The notes beneath the pieces are model-generated. The model had not been told where the DNA came from, did not search any database, and worked only from the letters and a program-made list of their open reading frames with translations. A DNA stretch of 23,645 nt from Dichloromethanomonas sp964477085. GTDB taxonomy: Bacteria; Bacillota; Desulfitobacteriia; Desulfitobacteriales; Syntrophobotulaceae. Location: positions 1 through 23,645 of the forward strand of contig CAYZDF010000042.1 in NCBI GenBank assembly GCA_964477085.1, given 5' to 3'. Shown here piece after piece: positions 7,944 to 15,298 of this stretch. Each line of letters opens with the position of its first letter. Position 1 is the stretch's first letter. A program made the position numbers and the translations under genes.

Positions 7944-7994
7944 TATATTAAGAACTTTTATTGCTATTCGTATCATTCGAGAAAAGATGGAAAA

Positions 7995-7999
7995 GGAGG
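7995..7999 (+). promoter_or_regulatory. Ribosome binding site deciding the leuC start
   Basis: GGAGG ends one base before ATG 8001, too close for that codon, and ten bases before the in-frame ATG 8010. The latter gives MGMTISEKIL, the usual LeuC beginning. Confidence 0.8.
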
Positions 8000-8009
8000 T
8001 ATGTTATCA

Positions 8010-9284
8010 ATGGGTATGACCATAAGCGAAAAAATTCTTGCTGCACACGCTGGGCTTGATAAAGTGGTTCCCGGAGAGATCATCAACGCCAAACTGGATC
8101 TGGTATTGGCTAATGATGTAACTGGCCCCGTAGCAATACAGGAATTTGGCAAGTTAGGAATAAACGAAGTATTTGATAAAGAAAAAGTGGCTTTAGTACC
8201 AGACCATTTTACACCAAACAAGGATATCGCTTCGGCAGAACAGAGTAAAATCCTTAGAAATTTTGCCAAGAAGCAGGAAATAAAGCACTACTGGGATATT
8301 GGGAAGGTAGGTATTGAGCATTGCTTACTGCCTGAGCAAGGTGTAGTTCTCCCGGGAGATTTGATTATCGGAGCTGATTCCCATACCTGTACCTATGGGG
8401 CTGTTGGCGCTTTTGCCACCGGTGTTGGAAGTACGGACTGTGCTGCAGGGATGGCAACCGGAGAAGCATGGTTTAGGGTACCTGAATCGTTAAAGTTTGT
8501 TTTCAATGGTTCCAAATTTCAACCCTGGGTCAGCGGTAAAGATTTGATACTCTATATTATTGGCAAAATCGGAGTCGATGGCGCCCGTTACAAAGCGATG
8601 GAATTCACGGGAGAGGGAATTAAGAGTCTGTCCATGGATAATCGCCTGACTATGTGCAACATGGCCATCGAAGCGGGAGCCAAAGCAGGGATCATCGAAC
8701 CCGATGAGATCACCCTGGAATATGTTAAAGCCAGAGCAAAGAGACCGTATACCGTTTATAAAAGCGATGCGGATGCTTCTTATGAAAAGATCTATGAGTT
8801 TAACACAGAAGAAATCCCACTACAAGTCGCTTTCCCTCATCTTCCAGAAAACACGAAATCCATTGACGAAGCAAGTGGTGTCAAGATCGATCAGGTCGTG
8901 ATCGGTTCCTGTACCAATGGAAGACTGGAAGACCTGGAGATTACAGCAAGGATACTAAAAGGTCAGAAGATCCATCCCGAGATCCGCTGCTTAGTCTTCC
9001 CCGGAACCCAGGATATCTATCTGGAAGCCCTTCGGAGAGGTTGGATCGAGACAATGATCGAAGCTGGGGTTGCGGTAAGTACACCCACTTGTGGTCCCTG
9101 TCTGGGCGGCCATATGGGAATCCTGGCTAAAGGCGAAAGGGCTTTATCCACAACTAACCGCAACTTCGTCGGCCGTATGGGACATCCTCAGAGCGAGGTT
9201 TACCTGTGTAATCCCGCAGTAGCCGCAGCTTCCGCTGTTCGCGGGGAGATAGTCCATCCCAGGGAGGTAGTTAAAAATGGGTAA
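8010..9284 (+). CDS. leuC: 3-isopropylmalate dehydratase large subunit
   Basis: Large subunit of isopropylmalate isomerase, a [4Fe-4S] aconitase-family enzyme that converts 2- to 3-isopropylmalate with LeuD. With the start at 8010 it is 424 residues, the short LeuC2/archaeal-type length rather than the ~466 residues of enterobacterial LeuC. Seen: GADSHTCTYGAVGAFATGVGSTD, cluster ligands C301 (IGSCTNGR) and C361/C364 (PTCGPCLGGHMG), and NRNFVGRMGHP near the C terminus. Homoaconitase or methanogen-type relatives share this architecture, but the leu operon fixes the role. It overlaps leuD by eight bases. Confidence 0.95.
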   Translation: MGMTISEKILAAHAGLDKVVPGEIINAKLDLVLANDVTGPVAIQEFGKLGINEVFDKEKVALVPDHFTPNKDIASAEQSKILRNFAKKQEIKHYWDIGKVGIEHCLLPEQGVVLPGDLIIGADSHTCTYGAVGAFATGVGSTDCAAGMATGEAWFRVPESLKFVFNGSKFQPWVSGKDLILYIIGKIGVDGARYKAMEFTGEGIKSLSMDNRLTMCNMAIEAGAKAGIIEPDEITLEYVKARAKRPYTVYKSDADASYEKIYEFNTEEIPLQVAFPHLPENTKSIDEASGVKIDQVVIGSCTNGRLEDLEITARILKGQKIHPEIRCLVFPGTQDIYLEALRRGWIETMIEAGVAVSTPTCGPCLGGHMGILAKGERALSTTNRNFVGRMGHPQSEVYLCNPAVAAASAVRGEIVHPREVVKNG

Positions 9285-9765
9285 AGCATGGAAATTTGGT
9301 CATGACATCGATACGGATGTTATCATCCCAGCACGCTACCTGAACCGATCAGAACCTGAACATTTGGCAGCCCATTGCATGGAAGACGCAGATGCTTCTT
9401 TTGCTCAAAAGGTACAGGATGGTGACATTATCGTCGGCGGCAAGAATTTTGGCTGTGGCTCGTCCCGGGAGCATGCACCTATAGCGATTAAAGCAGCTAA
9501 AGTTAAAGCCGTGATTGCGGAATCCTATGCCCGGATCTTTTTCCGGAATGCACTGAACATTGGAATGCCAATACTGGAGTGTCCCGAGGCAGTAGCCGGG
9601 ATTGATAATGGTGATGAGGTGGATGTGGATCTTTTAGCTGGAACGATTAAAAATGTTACCAAAAAAACTACTTTTCAAGCGCGGCCTTTCCCACCGTTCA
9701 TGCAGGATCTAATCAAAGCCGGCGGATTGATTTCTTACGTAAAGGAGAACAAGAAGGATGCCTAA
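9277..9765 (+). CDS. leuD: 3-isopropylmalate dehydratase small subunit
   Basis: Swivelling-domain partner of LeuC. The 162 residues match the short LeuD2 type that pairs with the ~420-residue LeuC. Seen: HDIDTDVIIPARYLN at the N terminus and the substrate-binding loop NFGCGSSREHAPIAIKAA. The ATG lies inside the end of leuC and the stop overlaps the start of leuB by eight bases, so leuC, leuD and leuB should be translationally coupled. Confidence 0.95.
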   Translation: MGKAWKFGHDIDTDVIIPARYLNRSEPEHLAAHCMEDADASFAQKVQDGDIIVGGKNFGCGSSREHAPIAIKAAKVKAVIAESYARIFFRNALNIGMPILECPEAVAGIDNGDEVDVDLLAGTIKNVTKKTTFQARPFPPFMQDLIKAGGLISYVKENKKDA

Positions 9766-10816
9766 AGTAGTCGTTTTACCTGGTGACGGGATCGGTCAGG
9801 AAATTATACCGGAAGCGGTGAAAGTATTAAAGGCTGTCCTGGGAGAAAACAGTGGATTCGAATTTGCAGAATACCTTATTGGAGGAGCAGCCATTGATGA
9901 GGTAGGCAAAGCCCTGCCTGCTGATACGCTTCAAGCATGTCAGGAAGCGGATGCGGTACTCATGGGATCGATCGGCGGATGGAAATGGGATACGCTTCCT
10001 GCCAAAGAAAGACCTGAACTGGGTGCACTTCTCCCTTTAAGAAAGGCACTCAACCTTTATGCCAACATCCGGCCCGTTAAAATTATCCCTTCCTTGATAT
10101 CTGCATCTACTCTGAAGGAAGATGTCATCCGGAACGTCGATCTTGTCGTTTTCAGAGAGCTGACAGGCGGACTGTATTTCGGAGACAAAGGGAGATACCA
10201 AAATCCCAATGCAGCCTATGATGTTCTCGTCTATACGGAAGAAGAAATTCGTCGGATTGTTGACCTGGCATTTCAGACAGCCCTGGGCAGACGAAAAAAA
10301 GTATGTTCAGTGGATAAAGCCAATGTTCTGGAGTCTTCAAGGTTCTGGAGAGAGATCACGATCGATGTAGCTAAGAATTATCCTGATATTGAGTTGACGC
10401 ATATGTATGTAGATAACGCAGCGATGCAGCTCGTTCGTTATCCTGAACAATTCGACGTCATTGTCACCGAGAATATGTTTGGTGATATCTTAACCGACTT
10501 AGCCTCTATGCTGGGTGGATCAATCGGTATGCTGGCCTCGGCCAGTCTGTGTGGAAAAAAAGGCCTCTATGAGCCGGCACATGGTTCGGCGCCGGATATC
10601 GCCGGCCAGAATATTGCCAATCCGTTAGCTACCATTCTTTCAGCAGCACTGATGCTTCGTTATACCTTTGACCTCAATACGGAAGCCGACAGCATTGAAA
10701 AAGCAGTACTGACTGTTATTGATCAAGGATATCGGACTGCTGACCTGGTCCGGCCTGGAGACAGAACAATCGGAACCAAAGAAATGGGAGACGCAGTCGT
10801 AGCTGCTCTGTCCTAA
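9758..10816 (+). CDS. leuB: 3-isopropylmalate dehydrogenase
   Basis: NAD- and Mg-dependent oxidative decarboxylation of 3-isopropylmalate to 2-oxoisocaproate, the substrate of IlvE for leucine. The 352 residues are normal. Seen: VVLPGDGIGQEI at the N terminus, LLPLRKALNLYANIRPVK, FRELTGGLYFG, DKANVLESSRFWRE, the metal/substrate segment ENMFGDILTDLASMLGGSIGMLAS, and EPAHGSAPDIAGQNIANPLA. The leucine context separates it from isocitrate, tartrate or homoisocitrate dehydrogenases. It is the last gene of the cluster, with a terminator just downstream. Confidence 0.96.
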   Translation: MPKVVVLPGDGIGQEIIPEAVKVLKAVLGENSGFEFAEYLIGGAAIDEVGKALPADTLQACQEADAVLMGSIGGWKWDTLPAKERPELGALLPLRKALNLYANIRPVKIIPSLISASTLKEDVIRNVDLVVFRELTGGLYFGDKGRYQNPNAAYDVLVYTEEEIRRIVDLAFQTALGRRKKVCSVDKANVLESSRFWREITIDVAKNYPDIELTHMYVDNAAMQLVRYPEQFDVIVTENMFGDILTDLASMLGGSIGMLASASLCGKKGLYEPAHGSAPDIAGQNIANPLATILSAALMLRYTFDLNTEADSIEKAVLTVIDQGYRTADLVRPGDRTIGTKEMGDAVVAALS

Positions 10817-10822
10817 AGGGAT

Positions 10823-10858
10823 AAAGAAGGAATCTGTTTATAACGGATTCCTTTCTTT
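10823..10858 (+). terminator. Intrinsic terminator after leuB
   Basis: AAGGAATC (10827-10834) pairs with GATTCCTT (10846-10853), with an extra AAAG/CTTT extension across a bulge. The right arm runs into a T-rich tail (TTTCTTT). Confidence 0.8.
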
Positions 10859-10878
10859 CAACATATTTTTTGCTTAAC

Positions 10879-10893
10879 TTATACATTGTATAA
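10879..10893. promoter_or_regulatory. Operator-like palindrome upstream of proC
   Basis: TTATACATTGTATAA is a perfect 7-1-7 palindrome in the 248-base leuB-proC gap. It sits among TTGCTT (10870-10875), TATAAA (10889-10894) and CATAAT (10905-10910), but no pair has a proper spacer, so no promoter is assigned. The remaining 10911-11064 is T-rich and contains no convincing promoter, T-box or gene. Confidence 0.35.
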
Positions 10894-11064
10894 ATTGTAT
10901 TAAACATAATAAGAGAGGTCTAAACAACAACCATAGAACAGGGATGCTTCCATAAGGCCATTAAAGACTATACTATGTCAGTGGTAATGTTTTGCTGGCA
11001 TTTGGTTTTTTGTTTTATTGTGAATAACGAATAAAAGATATTGAATCAGGATGGTGTGCTGGCG

Positions 11065-11865
11065 ATGAAAACAATTGGTTTTGTCGGAACGGGGAATCTG
11101 GCGGCTTCTATTATCAAAGGATTAAGACAGAATTACAATACAGATGAACTACTTCTATATGACGTTTTTGCGGATAAGGCAGATGCTCTGGCTAAAGAAT
11201 TCAAAGCAAGAAGTATCTCTTTTCCTCAAGTGGTAGAAAAATCTGAGGTTCTTATCTTAGCCGTAAAGCCCAAGGATGTCAAAGCCTTGCTTCAGGAATT
11301 AGCCGGTTATTCTCTGACAGGGAAACTGGTCGTGACTGTCGCAGCCGGTATCTCTCTCTATGTTTATGAAAGAGTTCTTCCTGGCATCTCCATCGTCCGT
11401 GTCATGCCCAACACTTCCAGTGCAGTACTGCAAGGAGTTTCAGGTATGGCCAGGGGACAATACGTAACCGAGGAACAAGCTCGGGTAGCTGAAAAGATAT
11501 TCTCTGCAGTAGGTAAAATAATCTGGATTGAAGATAACAAAATTAACGCATTGACAGCTGTGAGCGGAAGTGGACCTGCCTATTTTTATCTTTTCACCGA
11601 AATGATGGCCCAAGCCGGAGAAAAATTGGGCCTTACCAAAGAAGAGGCCGAATTTTTAGCAAGAGAAACCTTAGTCGGTGCCGGAAGAATGTTATCGGAA
11701 AACAGCCGATCTCCCGGGGAGTTAAGAGAAGCGGTGACATCTCCCAAGGGAACGACATTTGCTGCCCTAAGTACCTTTGCTAGCGAAGGCTTGGAAACGA
11801 TTGTTTATAGAGCAATGGAGGCTTGCTTAAAACGGGCGGAAGAAATGGAAGGAGAGTATAATTAA
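11065..11865 (+). CDS. proC: Pyrroline-5-carboxylate reductase
   Basis: NAD(P)H-dependent last step of proline synthesis. I start at ATG 11065 (MKTIGFVGTGNLAASIIKGL), the family-typical N terminus, giving 266 residues; the frame is open back to a TTG at 11041 but those residues do not fit the family. The ribosome binding site is weak: only AGG at 11048-11050, 14 bases upstream. Seen: Rossmann GFVGTGN, the AVKPKDV segment, VRVMPNTSSAV, GSGPAYFYLFTEMM and the terminal SPGELREAVTSPKGTTFAAL motif. It overlaps proB by one base (TAATG). Confidence 0.94.
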   Translation: MKTIGFVGTGNLAASIIKGLRQNYNTDELLLYDVFADKADALAKEFKARSISFPQVVEKSEVLILAVKPKDVKALLQELAGYSLTGKLVVTVAAGISLYVYERVLPGISIVRVMPNTSSAVLQGVSGMARGQYVTEEQARVAEKIFSAVGKIIWIEDNKINALTAVSGSGPAYFYLFTEMMAQAGEKLGLTKEEAEFLARETLVGAGRMLSENSRSPGELREAVTSPKGTTFAALSTFASEGLETIVYRAMEACLKRAEEMEGEYN

Positions 11866-12989
11866 TGGGTAGCCTGAAAAGGGCAGTTATTAAGATAGGA
11901 AGTCATAGCCTGAGTTCGTCTTCCGGAGGAATCAATGGTGTTGTCATAGATCGAATCGCCTGGGCTATCTCGTCATTGAGGGAAAGTGGAATAGAATGTA
12001 TCCTGGTGACTTCAGGTGCGGTAGCAGCGGGTATAGCCAAATTGAACCTGAAAGAAAGACCCAGGGATATAGCAGGAAAACAAGCTGCGGCCGCAGTGGG
12101 ACAAGGTATCCTTATTGAGAAATACTCTTATTTTTTCGAGAAGTATGGATTGACATGTGCTCAGATTCTGCTGTCCAGGATAGATCTGGTGGATTCTTCG
12201 CATTATCGCAATGCCCAAAATACGCTTGAAAGATTACTGAAATTCGGGATTATCCCCATTGTCAACGAGAATGATACAGTGGTATTTGAAGAATTATGCT
12301 TTGGAGATAATGACAGATTATCAGCACTGGTTGCAGGGATGATCGATGCTGATCTGCTGATCCTACTGACAGATGTTGATGGTCTTTTTTCAGATAATCC
12401 TTCTAAGAATCCGGACGCCCAACTCATCACTTTAGTGGAAGACGTGGGCAAGGTCAGAAGCTTGGCTGATGGTGTAGGCTCATCCGTAGGCACCGGGGGA
12501 ATGGTTACCAAACTGAAAGCAGCCGATATGGCGACTAGGTTTGGGATGAGCGTCTTCTTAATGAATGCTTCCCGCTTGGAAGAAATAGCTAAAATACCGG
12601 AAGGGATTTATCCAATGGGGACATTGTTCCCGCCAGCCAAACATAAGATGACTGGAAAAAAACGCTGGATGGCTTATGCTGCGCTCTCGATGGGCACGGT
12701 GGTTATTGATGAAGGAGCACAAAAGGCATTAGTCAAAGATAGAAAGAGTCTTTTAGCTTCAGGTGTCACCGGAGTAGAGGGATACTGGGAACGAAAAGAT
12801 CTTATTCGGGCTGTTAACGCCCAAGGTGAGGAGATTGCCAGGGGTATTGCCGAATTAAGCAGTGAAGAAACGGATAAGGCCAAAGGCCTTCATTCTGATG
12901 AAATACTGACACTATTCCCGGGTTTGAAATGTGAAGAATTGATACACAGGGACAATATGTCTGTCATTTTAGAGGGAAGCGGATCATAG
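11865..12989 (+). CDS. proB: Glutamate 5-kinase with PUA domain
   Basis: Phosphorylates glutamate to glutamyl-5-phosphate for ProA. The 374 residues consist of an amino-acid-kinase domain (~1-265) and a C-terminal PUA domain (from ~276: MGTVVIDEGAQKALVKDRKSLLASGVTGVEG), as in enterobacterial ProB. Seen: KIGSHSLSSSSGG, LVTSGAVAAGIAKL, NENDTV, FGDNDRLSALVAG, LLTDVDGLF and GTGGMVTKLKAA. Known: proline feedback acts on the kinase domain. GGAGAG at 11851-11856 precedes the ATG, within the end of proC. A 91-base gap, with no clear terminator or promoter, separates it from proA. Confidence 0.95.
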   Translation: MGSLKRAVIKIGSHSLSSSSGGINGVVIDRIAWAISSLRESGIECILVTSGAVAAGIAKLNLKERPRDIAGKQAAAAVGQGILIEKYSYFFEKYGLTCAQILLSRIDLVDSSHYRNAQNTLERLLKFGIIPIVNENDTVVFEELCFGDNDRLSALVAGMIDADLLILLTDVDGLFSDNPSKNPDAQLITLVEDVGKVRSLADGVGSSVGTGGMVTKLKAADMATRFGMSVFLMNASRLEEIAKIPEGIYPMGTLFPPAKHKMTGKKRWMAYAALSMGTVVIDEGAQKALVKDRKSLLASGVTGVEGYWERKDLIRAVNAQGEEIARGIAELSSEETDKAKGLHSDEILTLFPGLKCEELIHRDNMSVILEGSGS

Positions 12990-13080
12990 AATCTCATGAA
13001 AATCATACTATCAGAATGAGTTATGATCAATGATGTTGCTGTGTTGTACTATTCCGTATCAATTTTAGGAGGGTTATGAT

Positions 13081-14334
13081 ATGGAGATTTCCAAAGATTT
13101 GATCAGTATAGGACAGAGGGCAAAAAATGCTGCCAGAAGGTTGGCGTTTGCCAGTACTGAAGCAAAAAACAATGCACTCTTAGCAATGGCCGAAGCTTTA
13201 GTTGACCACGAGGAGGAAATTCTCGTCGCCAATGCGATTGATGTTCGGGCTGCAGAAGAAAAGGGGCTGCGCAAGAGTTTGATTAACCGCTTACGTCTTT
13301 CGAGTGAAACGATCCTGGACATGAGTAAGGCTATCGAAGAGGTCGTTAATTTACCGGATCCTGTTGGGGGCGGTGAGTTTTGGACAAGACCAAATGGATT
13401 ACGGATACAGAAGACAAGAGTACCTCTAGGTGTAGTGGCTATGATCTACGAAGCAAGACCCAATGTCACGGTTGATGCCGCTGCTCTATGCTTGAAATCA
13501 GGAAATGCTTGTATTCTCCGTGGTGGTTCCGAAGCTATCGAGAGTAATAAAGTGCTGGCCCGAATTATATCTGAAGCAGCCGAAAAGAGCGGAATTGCAG
13601 AAGGTGCTATTCAACTCGTGGGAATGACCGATCGCGAATATGCGTTACAGTTAATGCGTATGAACAAATATATTGATGTCATCATCCCTCGGGGAGGGGC
13701 AGGACTAATCCAGACAGTCATCGAGAATTCCACTGTTCCGGTGATTGAGACGGGAACAGGTGTTTGTCATGCTTTTGTGGATAAGGATGCCGATTTAAAT
13801 AAAGCAGTTGCTATCGTATTTAATGCCAAAACCCAGAAGCCGGGAGTCTGTAATGCACTTGAGACCCTGCTAGTGGCTGAGGAGGTTGCAGAAGAATTTC
13901 TCCCGCTATTAGGGGAACGATTTAAGGTACATGGGGTGCAAATCAGAGGATGTAACAAAGTGTTAAAAATTTTGGACTTTGCTTTGGAGGCACAAGAAGA
14001 AGATTGGACCACAGAATACCTTGATCTTATCATCAGTGTTAAGATCGTCAAAGACCTGGATGAAGCGCTCGATCACATCTATATGTATAGTACAAAGCAT
14101 TCAGAGACGATTATTACGGAGAACTATACAACTGCTCAGCGATTTTTGACAGAGATCGATGCTGCAGCTGTTTATGTCAATGCATCAACCCGTTTTACTG
14201 ATGGCGGAAGATTTGGTTTTGGGGCAGAGATTGGTATCAGCACTCAAAAACTTCATTCCAGAGGTCCAATGGCCTTGCCTGAGCTCACCACCGTTAAATA
14301 TATGATTTATGGTGATGGACAGATTGTTACTTGA
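13081..14334 (+). CDS. proA: Glutamate-5-semialdehyde dehydrogenase (gamma-glutamyl phosphate reductase)
   Basis: NADPH-dependent reduction of glutamyl-5-phosphate to the semialdehyde, which cyclises to the ProC substrate. The 417 residues are normal for ProA of the aldehyde dehydrogenase superfamily. Seen: PLGVVAMIYEARPNVTVDAAALCLKSGNACILRGG, the catalytic cysteine C257 in NAKTQKPGVCNALETLLV, and the C-terminal RFGFGAEIGISTQKLHSRGPMAL. AGGAGGG (13067-13073) gives a good ribosome binding site. With proC and proB it forms a complete glutamate-to-proline set. Confidence 0.96.
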   Translation: MEISKDLISIGQRAKNAARRLAFASTEAKNNALLAMAEALVDHEEEILVANAIDVRAAEEKGLRKSLINRLRLSSETILDMSKAIEEVVNLPDPVGGGEFWTRPNGLRIQKTRVPLGVVAMIYEARPNVTVDAAALCLKSGNACILRGGSEAIESNKVLARIISEAAEKSGIAEGAIQLVGMTDREYALQLMRMNKYIDVIIPRGGAGLIQTVIENSTVPVIETGTGVCHAFVDKDADLNKAVAIVFNAKTQKPGVCNALETLLVAEEVAEEFLPLLGERFKVHGVQIRGCNKVLKILDFALEAQEEDWTTEYLDLIISVKIVKDLDEALDHIYMYSTKHSETIITENYTTAQRFLTEIDAAAVYVNASTRFTDGGRFGFGAEIGISTQKLHSRGPMALPELTTVKYMIYGDGQIVT

Positions 14335-14346
14335 TTTAACATACTC

Positions 14347-14382
14347 AGTTAATCATCAAGGCCAATGACTTTATGATTAACT
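14347..14382 (+). terminator. Probable terminator after proA
   Basis: AGTTAATCAT (14347-14356) and ATGATTAACT (14373-14382) are perfect 10-base inverted arms, with a further AAG/CTT inside after one mismatch. The following sequence is AT-rich (ATATTTCATAATTTTTCTT) but the T-run starts about 11 bases late, so termination is likely but not textbook. Confidence 0.5.
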
Positions 14383-14449
14383 ATATTTCATAATTTTTCT
14401 TGTGCTAAAAATTAGAATTATTAAAAAGAAATTATATTGTCCAAATGTA

Positions 14450-14479
14450 TTGATAAAATCATATCTTTGGTGCTATAAT
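14450..14479 (+). promoter_or_regulatory. Distal promoter P1 of hydrogenase operon (extended -10)
   Basis: TTGATA (14450-14455), 18 bases, TATAAT (14474-14479) preceded by TGC, i.e. an extended -10. This is one of the best promoter matches in the window. Transcription would begin near 14486, about 285 bases before hydC. Together with the next two entries it accounts for most of the 437-base gap between proA and hydC. Confidence 0.7.
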
Positions 14480-14531
14480 TTTAGAGAAAATTCAACATAT
14501 TCACTTATTTAGCGCATAGTAATTGGGCTAT

Positions 14532-14566
14532 CACCTCGAAAAAAGGCGAAGGTGTGCTTCTTTTTT
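14532..14566 (+). terminator. Terminator-like hairpin inside hydrogenase leader (candidate attenuator)
   Basis: CACCT-CG (14532-14538) pairs with CG-AGGTG (14547-14554, one bulged A) around an A-rich loop, followed by TTCTTTTTT (14558-14566). It lies about 45-80 bases after the predicted P1 start. It either ends a short RNA or attenuates the operon. Upstream TAGC (14510-14513) and GCTA (14527-14530) could form a second small stem. Confidence 0.6.
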
Positions 14567-14655
14567 GGTCCAGGATGTGAAACTTGTTACAAAGTTTTTC
14601 GCGGAATATTAGACTATGTTATTTAACAATTGAATATAGTGAAAGTCATGAGTTA

Positions 14656-14684
14656 TTGTAAGTACTAACACAATGTGTTATTAC
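14656..14684 (+). promoter_or_regulatory. Proximal promoter P2 candidate with embedded palindrome
   Basis: TTGTAA (14656-14661), 17 bases, TATTAC (14679-14684). The spacer holds TAACACAATGTGTTA (14666-14680), a perfect 7-1-7 palindrome that overlaps the -10. A repressor bound there would block P2. The palindrome does not match the FNR, CprK or Rex consensus that I know. Confidence 0.45.
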
Positions 14685-14771
14685 CTATAAAGGATTTAAT
14701 CTTACAGAGGAGGGTTAAGTCTATAAAATTGTGATTTCAAGCACAAATAAAAAATTTAGAGGAGGTTAACG

Positions 14772-15275
14772 ATGAGCTGCGAAGAAAAAAAATGTCAGTG
14801 CTGCTGTGGTGAAGAAAATGACCAGCAGAAATTTGACAGAATTGCCGAAGTGATTGAGAAATACAAAAACAGAGAAGGTAGCCTGATTCAAGTACTCCAC
14901 ATGGCCCAGAATATTTTTGGCTACCTGCCTTTGGAAGTTCAAAGGTTTATTGCTGAAGGCCTGGATAAGCCATTGTCTGAAGTGTCCGGTGTTGTTACAT
15001 TCTACTCATTCTTTTCCACCGAGCCAAGAGGGAAGCATACCATCCGGGTTTGCATGGGAACTGCTTGCTATGTAAGGGGCGGAAAAAAATTAGTTGATCG
15101 TCTGGAGGAACTCCTGGAAGTTAAAGTTGGCGGAACGACTAAGGATCAGAAGTTCACATTTGAAATAGCGAGATGTATTGGTGCTTGTGGTCTCGCTCCT
15201 GCTATGATGATTGATGATGTCGTATATAAGCAGGTTAACCCTGATAAACTTGAAGCTATTTTGGCCAAGTATTAA
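14772..15275 (+). CDS. hydC: Hydrogenase subunit HydC (NuoE-like, thioredoxin-fold [2Fe-2S])
   Basis: NuoE/HydC/HndA-family subunit of multimeric [FeFe]-hydrogenases; cytosolic. The 167 residues are normal. The thioredoxin-like [2Fe-2S] site is C94/C99 (VCMGTACYVRG) and C135/C139 (ARCIGACGLAP). The helical N-terminal part (FDRIAEVIEKYKNREGSLIQVLHMAQNIFGYLP) is typical. Odd: five cysteines occur within the first 12 residues (C3, C8, C10, C11, C12), beyond the family core. AGAGGAGG (14758-14765) is an ideal ribosome binding site; a near-copy at 14706-14713 has no suitably placed start. It lies 23 bases before hydB. Confidence 0.93.
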   Translation: MSCEEKKCQCCCGEENDQQKFDRIAEVIEKYKNREGSLIQVLHMAQNIFGYLPLEVQRFIAEGLDKPLSEVSGVVTFYSFFSTEPRGKHTIRVCMGTACYVRGGKKLVDRLEELLEVKVGGTTKDQKFTFEIARCIGACGLAPAMMIDDVVYKQVNPDKLEAILAKY

Positions 15276-15298
15276 AAGAAGGACTTGGAGGTGAAGAT

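Noticed and set aside
11051..11068. Five-codon ORF overlapping the proC start
   Set aside because: It is too short and unsupported; probably chance.
14666..14680. Assigning the palindrome to Rex
   Set aside because: Rex sites have TTGTG/CACAA or TTGTTAA/TTAACAA halves at wider spacing; the halves here are differently oriented and spaced.
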